A DNA stretch of 64,000 nt, from the NCBI RefSeq assembly GCF_014639155.1, contig NZ_BMFT01000001.1:1550001-1614000 (forward strand), written 5' to 3'. Source of the stretch: Paenibacillus segetis. GTDB lineage: Bacteria > Bacillota > Bacilli > Paenibacillales > Paenibacillaceae. Within the stretch, counting starts at the first letter, position 1, and every line of letters begins with the position of its first letter. A program made the position numbers and the translations under genes. Of this stretch, positions 43,076-51,467 are shown piece after piece. A model generated the notes under the pieces. That model was not told the origin of the DNA and did not search any database. It saw nothing but the letters and a program-made list of their open reading frames with translations.

Positions 43076-44955
43076 GCACCTTTTTGAATATGAGTTCCTC
43101 GGCAGCAGTGATGATCTTGGCAGTTGTTGTCATTAGGGCATTGTTCATCCATAGACTTCCCAAGAAGACCTTCATGGTGTTCTGGGGAATTGTCGTATGC
43201 AGATTACTGCTTCCTTTTAACTTGCCGTCACCATTTAGCATCTATACCTGGATCGATCGTTTCAGTTCTGAGAGATTACCAAGCGTCAATCAACCCTCAT
43301 TACCCATAACGCCTCAACTAGCCTTACCAATGAGGTTAGCAGGTTCGACGTCAGAGGTACAACCAATCAGTGACCCAATCACAACTGGAACTATTTCGCC
43401 CATTGTAGTCATCTGGATTGTTGGTGTAGTTGTCTGTACCTTGTTCTTTACGATCACATATGTGAAATGTCGAAGAGAATTTCAAACTTCTGTACCTGTT
43501 CATCACCCAGTCGCTTTGAAATGGCTAGCCGAACACAAGTTGACTCGTTCGATACAGATACGCCAATCGGACAGAATCAATTCACCCCTAACCTACGGAA
43601 TTCAGAAACCAGTCATACTATTGCCGAAGAACACAGATTGGGATCATGTCGTACAGCTGCAATACATCCTAGAGCATGAGCTTATACATATTCGACGATT
43701 CGACCAGATTTCTAAACTGTTGTTAACGGCTGTTCTCTGTATCCATTGGTTCAATCCGTTAGTATGGGTTATGTACATGCTTGCGAATCGTGACATGGAG
43801 CTTTCTTGCGATGAAACGGTCGTGCGATCCTTTGGTGAAACGACGAAAAGAGCCTACGCCATGTCGCTGATCACGATGGAAGAACGAAAGAATAGGATAA
43901 CCCCTTTGAGTAACCATTTTTCAAAACATGCGATTGAAGAAAGGATTGTTGCGATTATGAAAATGAGAAAAACGTCTGTAGCAGCCACGGTTCTGGCCTT
44001 TGCATTGATTGTTGGTGCAACGACTGTCTTCGCAACGAGTTCATCTGGATTGAAACAAGATTCGGATTCAGCCTATGCATATGAAGGAACAGGTAGTATG
44101 AACCCACCTCTCAGTGAACAAGAGCAAAGGTCTGAAATGGCAAAGGTATTAGCTCCATATGATAAATTCGGCTTGATCTATGATAAAGCGTCGGGGAGAA
44201 GCACCTATTATGGAAAAACGGTTCGTCAGTTTTTTGATGAAATTGCCCAACTAGGTTTCTCTGAGCTCACTGGTGAAGTAGATTTGGAAGCGGAATATAT
44301 AGAAGGGAAGTTAAGTGGATTAGTTCCTGCAACTCAAGTGGAATTCGATGCGAGAACGAAGGAACTGCAAAGTGTTCAGAGTAATGTTGGTTCACTAGAT
44401 TCGTCTCAGGCAATTGAGATGACAACGCTCTTGTCCCGAGAAGAGAACGGTTCAATACAATACTCCTCCGACGAAGGAAAGACGTGGCTGACACAAGCTG
44501 AGTATGATGCTAAGTATCCAACTCCTGATGTCGAATGGTGGACCTATGATGGGTACAAAGCATGGCTGGATAATGAAAAGATAGAACTTCAGAAAGTAAT
44601 TGGAGCGAGAGCATGGAACTCTAAGGATGGCTGGTTCACATGGACACAGAAACGTGTGGATGATGCAATCGCTACGTATGAACAAATTCTCGCGGATATT
44701 AAAGCGGGGACACAAGTCTCGAAGACCGTGGATGGTCGAGATGATGTTGTGTTATCCTTTGATCCAGGTAAAATTTCTACTGGCACTAGCTATAGCGTAG
44801 ATATCACACTAGATAACGGTGAAGCAACCTCTTTTGGTCCATATGACACGAAGGAAGAGCTTCTAGCGAAGGTAAAACCCTACTGCGAGCAACAAGTGAA
44901 ACAAGGAAATATGACGCAGAAGGAAGCGGATGAGATTTTGAATCGATATAACTAA
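43072..44955 (+). CDS. M56 family BlaR1-type sensor metalloprotease
   Basis: The N-terminal half (about 1-320) has four membrane helices and the M56 zinc protease site HELIHIRR, with NRDMELSCDETVVRSFG further on, as in BlaR1/MecR1. The C-terminal half (about 330-627) is outside the cell but lacks the penicillin-binding S-x-x-K domain of BlaR1. Instead it has a polar domain with the WWTYDGYKAWLDNEKIELQ and TYEQILADIKAG segments seen in many Bacillus-group M56 proteins of unknown ligand. It is coupled to the BlaI-type repressor, which it presumably inactivates. Beta-lactam sensing cannot be assumed. A terminator follows. Confidence 0.9.
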   Translation: MSTFLNMSSSAAVMILAVVVIRALFIHRLPKKTFMVFWGIVVCRLLLPFNLPSPFSIYTWIDRFSSERLPSVNQPSLPITPQLALPMRLAGSTSEVQPISDPITTGTISPIVVIWIVGVVVCTLFFTITYVKCRREFQTSVPVHHPVALKWLAEHKLTRSIQIRQSDRINSPLTYGIQKPVILLPKNTDWDHVVQLQYILEHELIHIRRFDQISKLLLTAVLCIHWFNPLVWVMYMLANRDMELSCDETVVRSFGETTKRAYAMSLITMEERKNRITPLSNHFSKHAIEERIVAIMKMRKTSVAATVLAFALIVGATTVFATSSSGLKQDSDSAYAYEGTGSMNPPLSEQEQRSEMAKVLAPYDKFGLIYDKASGRSTYYGKTVRQFFDEIAQLGFSELTGEVDLEAEYIEGKLSGLVPATQVEFDARTKELQSVQSNVGSLDSSQAIEMTTLLSREENGSIQYSSDEGKTWLTQAEYDAKYPTPDVEWWTYDGYKAWLDNEKIELQKVIGARAWNSKDGWFTWTQKRVDDAIATYEQILADIKAGTQVSKTVDGRDDVVLSFDPGKISTGTSYSVDITLDNGEATSFGPYDTKEELLAKVKPYCEQQVKQGNMTQKEADEILNRYN

Positions 44956-44995
44956 GTGGAATACAAGAGTCGGATAGTAACTTGATAATTATCGA

Positions 44996-45028
44996 AAGCC
45001 CCGCTCGAGATGAGAGGGGCTTATTCTT
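44996..45028. terminator. Terminator between convergent genes
   Basis: AAGCCCC-GCTC (44996-45006) and GAG-GGGGCTT (45012-45022) form a GC-rich stem followed by T-rich sequence. It separates the BlaR1-type gene from telA. Confidence 0.8.
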
Positions 45029-45044
45029 ATAAATCTCTCCGACC

Positions 45045-46184
45045 CTACAACCCCAACTTCTGCCCCTTCTCCAGCCTTTGAATATGCTGCTCCCCGTTAT
45101 CCGCCAGCTCTCTAAACTGATTAATCGTTTCACGCATCTTCGGAAGGGCTTCTTGCTTATAAGTGCTAATGGAATCTAAAGCCGAAAGAACGTCGGTGAA
45201 GGCCTGTTTCAAAGTATCTACAGAGATACTCGTCTCAAGAGATTGTTTATGGATTGCTGCTCCTTGGTCTTTTAACATTTTAGACGTGCCGCTAATTAGA
45301 CTGTCTGTGGTTTGATTGAGAAGCTCAATCTTTTTCAGGACAATTCTTTGATTGTAAAGGGCACTGGCTACGGTAACTGAAATTTTGAGGGCGGAGACAG
45401 TAACGTTTCTTGCACGGTCTACCCCTCGGATCAGTTCTTTATTATTTCTTATGACAACCTCAATCGCCATGATTCCCTGTTGATTAACGACCAACATTTG
45501 TTGTAGATCCATGACCCGCTGACGCAATGGAAACAATACTTCTTCTGTAATGAACTTGATTTTATCTTCAGACTCATTACGTAATTTAGCAGCTTCGATC
45601 TGAGTCTCGATTTCCTCGTCCATCAGCATACCAAGCTGGATTTCTTTTTGTAGTTTTTTGGTGAGGTCCCGTAGTGCCTGCTGTTCAAACTCTAGCGTTG
45701 TATTATCATTTTTTAATACGGACTTACCCTTATCTAAGGAAATGATAATGTCCGAAATGACTGCATCCGCTTTTTGGTACTTGGCAAAGTAAGCACGTAA
45801 TGGATTAAAGAATTTACCCAGGAATCCACTCTTGGCAAAATCCACGACACTCGGGTCCAAATCTTTCAACTGCAATTGTAACTCCGTCAAACCCTTGGCT
45901 ACTTGGCCGCCCTCATCGCCGGTTTTGGATAAATTGCCCACAGATACTTGCAAGAGCGAATTTTTCTCTGAAGACGACTTCATAGAATTCATGCCAAAGC
46001 TGTCGATGGATTGTAATACAGCCTGACGTTTCTCTAAAGACTCAATATCTAACTCCAGGATCGCCCCGACGTTGTTTGCTGCTAACTCCTTTAGCTGCTT
46101 AACCTCTTCAGGCTCTGGTTTAACCTGCTCCTCAATAACCGACTTAAGCTTCTCCGGACTTACTACTTCCATAGAAAAAGACAT
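45045..46184 (-). CDS. Toxic anion resistance protein TelA family
   Basis: The 379-residue, soluble, mostly helical protein matches the TelA/KlaA family (YaaN in Bacillus). It shows FFNPLRAYFAKYQKADAVIS, DIIISLDKGKSVLKNDNTTL, LRQRVMDLQQMLVVNQQGIM, AIEVVIRNNKELIRGVDRAR and NVTVSALKISVTVASALYNQR. The family is linked with tellurite and antibiotic tolerance, but its biochemistry is unresolved. GGGGGC precedes the ATG. It is the last gene of a three-gene - strand operon with a VWA protein (22-bp gap) and an XpaC-like protein; xpaC and telA homologues are also paired in Bacillus. Confidence 0.92.
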   Translation of the reverse strand: MSFSMEVVSPEKLKSVIEEQVKPEPEEVKQLKELAANNVGAILELDIESLEKRQAVLQSIDSFGMNSMKSSSEKNSLLQVSVGNLSKTGDEGGQVAKGLTELQLQLKDLDPSVVDFAKSGFLGKFFNPLRAYFAKYQKADAVISDIIISLDKGKSVLKNDNTTLEFEQQALRDLTKKLQKEIQLGMLMDEEIETQIEAAKLRNESEDKIKFITEEVLFPLRQRVMDLQQMLVVNQQGIMAIEVVIRNNKELIRGVDRARNVTVSALKISVTVASALYNQRIVLKKIELLNQTTDSLISGTSKMLKDQGAAIHKQSLETSISVDTLKQAFTDVLSALDSISTYKQEALPKMRETINQFRELADNGEQHIQRLEKGQKLGL

Positions 46185-46206
46185 TGTTACGCCCCCTAAA
46201 AATTAT

Positions 46207-47895
46207 TTACATTTGAACATTAAGCAAATTGCTTATTTTGTACACCACATCATCTGTATCCGCATTGATATTGGCGGCTTCGTTAATACTTGAGATACTT
46301 TCAAGCGCCTTGATATTCGCGTTATAACCAATCGTGTATATCGGGATTTTGTAGGTCTCAATTAATCCTCTGATCTCATTAAGGGAATGCCCTTCATTTG
46401 TTTCGCCATCACTTAGCACAAAAATCATCGGTCTGCTATCCGGATGAAGAGCTAACTCATCTTGAAGCATTTTCATGGCGACGACGATACCATCAAATGT
46501 TGCTGTACCTCCGTCAGCTTGCAGGCTGTTGATCGATCCAACAAACATCGATTGCTGATTGGTATCGTACTTCCCGATAGGAAGATTGATTGTAACGGTA
46601 TTCGAGTAGGAGACAAAACCAATGCTATTGTCCCTACCTAGGAATTTTTGACCGGTTAGTAAGGATTTCTTCAGTTGATTGAGCGGTTCTCCGTTCATAC
46701 TCCCAGATACATCTGCAACAAATACCGCAGTGATCGGTTTACTTCCGTTTTTCTTCTCCTTCCATAACTTCTGAGCTGAGGATAGGAGGTTGCCATCAAC
46801 TGCCGCAAGTTCTGAATGGTAATCATCAAGTCCATTGAACCCTTTTTCCTTAGCCAAATCCTGATATTTAGCTCCTTCAACAAAGTCTGCAAACTTCTGA
46901 ATAATGTCTAACTTATCTTGTGGTACATCCCCTATAGCATAGAGAGGACTATCATGTCTTACCCCAAAAGGCGTGAACACATAGCCACTCTTTAGATCTG
47001 ACGCATTGACATAGGTTTGATACTCTAAGACAAAAGCATCCAGCATCCCGGTCTTAGCAGCATCACGCATTTGTATCGTAGTGGAAGCAAGGAAAGGGAC
47101 ATTGGCTTGGAATTTCTCAAACCCTTGAACCGCTTGTTGACTTAGTAAATCCGAGCTATCAAAGGTACTTAGAGCAGCTACCAGGAAGTTCAAACCTGTG
47201 GAACTAGCAAAAGGATCTGTATATCCCATAGCTAGTTCGTTATCCGCAATAGCATCGGTGATCGTCTTGACGTTCAATGAGCCGTATTTTTCTACCAACT
47301 GATCGTATTTCGTTTTATTCGTAACCACACCAGCTACGTTACCGACAAGTCGTTTCGATATAAGCTCCGTATGGATGCCTTGTGCTTTGACCATCTCACC
47401 CCATAGTTCATTTGAAGGTGTAAATGCATCAGGCACATATTTTCCAGATCTGATGTAATCAGTAGCTGTACCCGAAGGAATATTGCGGATTTTGACTGAA
47501 ACAGGACTCCCATTCACTTCAATATTAGCCTTGTTGAAATCTGTAGCGACTTCATTTAACCATCCATCAATACCGGTTCCTGATTTCTCGGTAGAAGAGA
47601 AAATCTCTACAAAATGATCCGTCGTATTGGTTACAGAGATTGGGAACTTCGAGATATCGGGCAATGAATCACCGACAGCAACTGGATCTAAGTCGATCTG
47701 ACCTTTGATTTGTTCAGCTGTAGTTACGGAAATATTTTTGTAGAGTTTATTTAGTTGTTTAGCAGCGTCTTCTGTAGTGATCTCCGTTTTGCTCTTGCCT
47801 AGGTTAGAGGTTAAGTTGATGCCAAAATACACAAGCCCGAACACGACCACCGCAATCACAATTAACACCACAAACGCTTTACCCTTGCTTGCCAT
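46207..47895 (-). CDS. Membrane-anchored solute-binding and VWA domain protein
   Basis: The 562-residue protein has one N-terminal membrane helix (AFVVLIVIAVVVFGLVYFG, residues 6-26), an outer domain resembling extracellular solute-binding proteins (about 80-350: SGKYVPDAFTPSNELWGEMV, AMGYTDPFASSTGLNFLVAA), and a C-terminal von Willebrand A domain (about 375-560) with the MIDAS motif DVSGSMNG, a conserved Thr in GGTATFDG and LSDGETNEG. The fusion suggests ligand capture coupled to a metal-dependent protein contact. ATG 47895 is preferred because GGAAG lies 6 nt upstream of it. It sits between xpaC-like and telA-like genes in one operon. Confidence 0.9.
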   Translation of the reverse strand: MASKGKAFVVLIVIAVVVFGLVYFGINLTSNLGKSKTEITTEDAAKQLNKLYKNISVTTAEQIKGQIDLDPVAVGDSLPDISKFPISVTNTTDHFVEIFSSTEKSGTGIDGWLNEVATDFNKANIEVNGSPVSVKIRNIPSGTATDYIRSGKYVPDAFTPSNELWGEMVKAQGIHTELISKRLVGNVAGVVTNKTKYDQLVEKYGSLNVKTITDAIADNELAMGYTDPFASSTGLNFLVAALSTFDSSDLLSQQAVQGFEKFQANVPFLASTTIQMRDAAKTGMLDAFVLEYQTYVNASDLKSGYVFTPFGVRHDSPLYAIGDVPQDKLDIIQKFADFVEGAKYQDLAKEKGFNGLDDYHSELAAVDGNLLSSAQKLWKEKKNGSKPITAVFVADVSGSMNGEPLNQLKKSLLTGQKFLGRDNSIGFVSYSNTVTINLPIGKYDTNQQSMFVGSINSLQADGGTATFDGIVVAMKMLQDELALHPDSRPMIFVLSDGETNEGHSLNEIRGLIETYKIPIYTIGYNANIKALESISSINEAANINADTDDVVYKISNLLNVQM

Positions 47896-47908
47896 ACACA
47901 TCTTCCTT

Positions 47909-48652
47909 TCATTGCTTGTAGAATTTGGTCTGGTTGATCAGAGCATCAATTTCCTTCATGCAGGGCATATCTTCAACATCCTTATAATCCGTACTCCCTA
48001 ATAGAGAGATTTCCAATAACAATTTGTCTAGCTTCAGCAGAATTTCTTCATTCGCACCCAGATATCCAGATACGCTGGATAAGTACTCATTGTACAAAAC
48101 CGTTTTTTCTTGTATCAGTTTGTTAGACAACTGCGTTGATCTTTGACCACTGGCGAAGGTTGCGAACTCTGACGCATCAAACACACTTAACTTATTCAGA
48201 ATCCCTCGGACACTGAGATAAAAGAGTTTTTCGACCTCAGAGATGACGGACATAAATTTTTTGAAGCTCAATTCTGTAGGTTCAAATCTTTGAGACAGGA
48301 CATCAAGTAAAGTTTCTTTTTTCTTCTGGATTCGTTCCAACTGGTCTATGGCAAGGGCAACGTCCTTTTTTAGTACCTTTACATTTCGGTAATGGGAAAG
48401 TGCTTCTATATAATCCTCATGAGTTTTGATGTCTTTGACAGGTGGTACAGCCGGAGGTTTTAAGAGTAAAAAATAACTTCCATATAGTACAACGAGCAGA
48501 CTAATGATTAGTAAAGTTACGCCACTAGCTGTCTCAAGGACATTTGCTCCGCCAATTTCCACACCTAATAACCCTGGTGACAGGACTACAACGTTCACTA
48601 GCACAATCCCAGCAATAAGGCCCAACAGTTTGATACTTCTCGAGCTATTCAA
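47909..48652 (-). CDS. XpaC-like membrane protein (5-bromo-4-chloroindolyl phosphate hydrolysis family)
   Basis: The protein (247 aa) has two N-terminal membrane helices (SIKLLGLIAGIVLVNVVVLS and SGVTLLIISLLVVLYGSYFLL), then a charged helical domain with THEDYIEALSHYRNVKVLKKDV and IQKKKETLLDVLSQRFEPTEL, SFKKFMSVISEVEKLFYLSV, as in XpaC. The name reflects an old phenotype; the true function is unknown. The TTG at 48652 is chosen because GGAGGT lies about 7 nt upstream and the helix follows at once; the longer frame to 48919 has no ribosome site and is spurious. It leads the XpaC-VWA-TelA operon and is 13 bp from the VWA gene. Confidence 0.82.
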   Translation of the reverse strand: MNSSRSIKLLGLIAGIVLVNVVVLSPGLLGVEIGGANVLETASGVTLLIISLLVVLYGSYFLLLKPPAVPPVKDIKTHEDYIEALSHYRNVKVLKKDVALAIDQLERIQKKKETLLDVLSQRFEPTELSFKKFMSVISEVEKLFYLSVRGILNKLSVFDASEFATFASGQRSTQLSNKLIQEKTVLYNEYLSSVSGYLGANEEILLKLDKLLLEISLLGSTDYKDVEDMPCMKEIDALINQTKFYKQ

Positions 48653-49054
48653 AATAGACACCTCCACCACGTATCGCGCAAACCGATAATATAGTCCACT
48701 TCCAATATATAGATTTAGCGCAATATTTATGCGGTCAAAGGTGAACAAGGCTTGGGGGGATTTGAAAGGGAAAGGGGGGGGAGAATAATTTACGATCAAT
48801 AGAAATGAGCAATGGGTGTAATTGAAAAACATGGTAGTGATACAGTCATCCTTTTTAATCTGAAGAAAAGGGTGCACCAAATACTGCTGGTTATGTTCTT
48901 GGCGGGTGTAGTCATTCATTTAGCAGCCTTAGTTAACTTGTGAAAAATACCTAATTATCCGTATATGTGTCTGAAAATTATGGTATATTTGTATTTTAAA
49001 CTAGTAGACGACGGACGACAGTTCTATATTTTATTGGATGGAAGTGGGGATTAT
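48653..49054. other. Divergent promoter region
   Basis: These 402 bp separate the XpaC operon from the menaquinone methyltransferase gene. They hold a G-rich patch near 48757-48783 and otherwise AT-rich sequence. No convincing operator, hairpin or RNA class was recognised. Confidence 0.4.
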
Positions 49055-49759
49055 ATGTCTGAACAAACAAAGACGGAAAGGGTTCATCAAGTTTTTGAAA
49101 AGATATCGAATCAATATGATTCAATGAACTCGATCATCACTTTCAAGAGACATATCGCATGGCGCCTAGATGTCATGAAACAGATGAATGTTAAAGAAGG
49201 AAGCAAGGCTCTTGACGTATGTACTGGAACTGGGGATTGGGCGATTGCTTTAGCAGATGTTATTGGAACGCATGGTGAAGTAATCGGTTTAGATTTTAGT
49301 AACAACATGCTCAAAATTGCACAAGATAAGCAACAGCAACAAGCTTTAAAGCAGCTTACATTTATCCAAGGAAATGCCATGGAGCTCCCTTTTGAAGATC
49401 ATTCATTTGATTATGTTACCATTGGTTTTGGTTTAAGAAATGTACCGGATTATTTAACCGTTTTACGGGAAATGCATCGAGTAACAAAACCAGACGGAAA
49501 AGTAGTTTGTTTAGAAACATCCGAACCCACATTAATTGTTTATAGACAACTTTCACTTTTTTATTTTCGCTATATCATGCCCTTGCTTGGTAAGTTCATT
49601 GCCAAAAGTTATGATGAATATTCATGGCTACAAGAATCAACTCGTCATTTCCCAAATAAAAAAGTACTAAAAGAAATGTTCTTAGAAGCGGGATTTTCCA
49701 AAGTTGATGTAAGAAGCTATAGTGGCGGCGTCGCAGCAATGCATATGGCTATGAAGTAG
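49055..49759 (+). CDS. menG: Demethylmenaquinone methyltransferase (UbiE/MenG family)
   Basis: The 234-residue protein is full length for the family. It shows [23 protein letters not shown]-binding [24 protein letters not shown], the [20 protein letters not shown] block and [20 protein letters not shown], all MenG/UbiE signatures. It methylates demethylmenaquinone as the last step of menaquinone synthesis. ATG 49055 has AAGTGGGG upstream; the in-frame ATG at 48965 adds 30 unrelated residues and was rejected. It stands alone, not between hepS and hepT as in Bacillus subtilis, so it may be a second copy. A terminator follows. Confidence 0.93.
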   Translation: MSEQTKTERVHQVFEKISNQYDSMNSIITFKRHIAWRLDVMKQMNVKEGSKALDVCTGTGDWAIALADVIGTHGEVIGLDFSNNMLKIAQDKQQQQALKQLTFIQGNAMELPFEDHSFDYVTIGFGLRNVPDYLTVLREMHRVTKPDGKVVCLETSEPTLIVYRQLSLFYFRYIMPLLGKFIAKSYDEYSWLQESTRHFPNKKVLKEMFLEAGFSKVDVRSYSGGVAAMHMAMK

Positions 49760-49850
49760 ATGGAGAATAACTAGCAGCGCCAGGGAAGTAACGAACAGCC
49801 AAATGATTCCGACCATTAAGCAAGTCGGAATGGGATTTCATTCAAAATAA

Positions 49851-49910
49851 CCTGAAATAGAGCAAGCCGGAGCATGGATTGATCATGTACTCCGGCTTGT
49901 CTTTATTTTG
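49851..49910. terminator. Repeat-type terminator, copy 1
   Basis: CCTGAAATAGAGCAAGCC opens the element; AGCAAGCCGGAG (49861-49872) pairs with CTCCGGCTTGT and T-rich sequence follows. A near-identical element lies at 57224-57280 after the siderophore operon. It ends menG, and possibly the small - strand ORF beyond it. Confidence 0.85.
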
Positions 49911-50050
49911 TTAAGATTTCTGACTGTCTTGCATAGAATGATGCACTTTGGGGAGAGGTATGTCTATCTCGGCCACATGCTCATGAGAATGCAGAACACA
50001 TTGCCGGATGGCTGATTACCTTCTTGGATTACATATTCACATTTCTTCAT
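49911..50050 (-). pseudogene. Small Cys/His-containing ORF, apparently frameshifted
   Basis: From ATG 50050, preceded by AGAGGAG at 6 nt, the frame reads MKKCEYVIQEGNQPSG and stops after 28 codons. A second frame takes over at about codon 17 and reads CVLHSHEHVAEIDIPLPKVH to a stop at 49911, exactly at the edge of a terminator. The whole unit is 140 bp, one base away from a multiple of three. It looks like a real 46-residue Cys/His-rich gene broken by a 1-bp change. The family was not recognised. Confidence 0.45.
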
Positions 50051-50713
50051 GAATTACTCCTCTAAAATTTTACAGTTTACATATTCGATGATGTGTCATC
50101 AAAAATGCTCAACATTCTATTTGGAAGGCGGCAAAATATTAACACGTTTGGAGTAGAGGAATTAATAGAAAGCAAAACATTTAGTTTCTTTGGAAGGGGG
50201 AGTAGAGAATTCTGTCGAATAATAAAAAGAGGAGTACTGGCGTTTTTTGGAATAATTTCCGTAAGAGTTTAGAACTAAAATGGGCAAATCTATTTTTACA
50301 TTCAAGACATAACCTGATGCATGAACATTAAGAACAAGGGAAATTAATATTGTTTCAAAACGAATGAAAAAGTTAGTCGCCCTTGATCTAATGTAAAATA
50401 ATGCATAATTCATTAAGTTGAAAAGGTGCGAAATTCCATAATAACTCGTGTAAATCAATTAATATAGATGCTTCTGCCAATGGAATTGGTGGGAGCATTT
50501 TTTGTTCGGAAAGTATAGAATTTAATTGTAGTATTCTTCCATTTCATAGTAAGTTTAATTCTAATAGATTTAGTAAAGAAATGGGGAAAGAAAAGGAGGA
50601 GCGAAAAAAGCTGGTGTCGAACTTTCTACAACGGAAGAAAAATACTTTTATCGACTAACTCAAGAGTGTTATACAAATAATGGAAAATTTATGTTTGACG
50701 GAGGGTTCAGCTT

Positions 50714-51361
50714 ATGGGCGAAAAGAAAGTTGGAGCAAGCGATTATCTTGCATTAGGTTTGTATGCTTTTGCAGGATTCGGTCTTGAAGTTGTACTGTCA
50801 ATGCTTTTGCCTTTTATATTCGGTGTTGGAAGTTCTGAATATACTCTCATCCATCAATGTATACACTGGGTTCTTACATGCATTTTGTGGGGGAGTATGG
50901 CACTGTTTTTGATAAGGCTTTCAAAGAAAAAATACTCCTTTGATATTATGAAGCTAAACGAAATGCCAGACTCCAAGGGATGGTTACTTGCGGTTGTGAT
51001 TTCTGTTATAGCAATTACAGTTACCACTTTTGTATGGGGTGGCTTTAAGCCAGTTCAAGAATACAATGGTATCGTTAAATACATTTTTCAAAATATTTAC
51101 TACTTGTTTGAAGCTGCCTTGATTCTGCTAACGATTGCTTTTGGACAAAAATTCGGTGAAACGCTCATAAAAAGAGGCAGTCTACCTTATGGAGGGATTT
51201 TTCTTGCGCTCACATGGGGACTCATACACATTTTTCTCCAAGGAAGTCTAACAGGTGTTTATGCTTTCTTCATGTCCATTTTATATGGCATTGTATACAT
51301 ATTGTTAAAAAAGAATATCCGATATTCATATATTATGATCGTAATTATATTTATCTTATAA
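50714..51361 (+). CDS. CPBP-family-like membrane protein
   Basis: The 215-residue protein has about six membrane helices. The C-terminal half resembles CPBP (Abi/CAAX-type) intramembrane endopeptidases: an acidic helix with FGQKFGETLIKRG in the place of the E-E-x-x-x-R motif, and LTWGLIHIFLQGSLTGVYAF, then FMSILYGIVYILLKKN in the place of the F-x-x-x-H and H-x-x-x-N motifs. The double Glu is not intact, so proteolytic activity is doubtful. The protein ends soon after the last helix. It is preceded by GGAGGG. It stands alone before the DUF1648/DUF5808 gene; a role in bacteriocin immunity or peptide processing is a family-level guess. Confidence 0.6.
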   Translation: MGEKKVGASDYLALGLYAFAGFGLEVVLSMLLPFIFGVGSSEYTLIHQCIHWVLTCILWGSMALFLIRLSKKKYSFDIMKLNEMPDSKGWLLAVVISVIAITVTTFVWGGFKPVQEYNGIVKYIFQNIYYLFEAALILLTIAFGQKFGETLIKRGSLPYGGIFLALTWGLIHIFLQGSLTGVYAFFMSILYGIVYILLKKNIRYSYIMIVIIFIL

Positions 51362-51467
51362 GCAATTACATCATACGGATTTACATAAGTCTGTGCAATA
51401 AAATTGAGGTGCGGATTCAACCTATTACTTAGCTCGTGACACTTATGTATAAGAGGAGGCGAATGAT

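Larger units (their letters stand above)
49760..50713. other. Long intergenic region with repeats and gene relics
   Basis: It holds a repeat-type terminator (49851-49910) and a frameshifted small ORF on the - strand (49911-50050). A run of AT-rich sequence (50100-50570) shows no gene I can support. A start-less + strand frame (about 50574-50755) reads GAKKAGVELSTTEEKYFYRL, then TQECYTNNGKFMFDGGFSLW, and may be a gene relic. The last runs into the membrane protein gene at 50714 in another frame. Confidence 0.5.

Noticed and set aside
48653..48919. N-terminal extension of the XpaC-like protein
   Set aside because: No ribosome site, low-complexity content (PPPFPFKSP) and a good TTG start with GGAGGT at 48652.
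50162..50458. 98-residue - strand ORF
   Set aside because: AT-rich chance frame with no ribosome site, domain or neighbour support.
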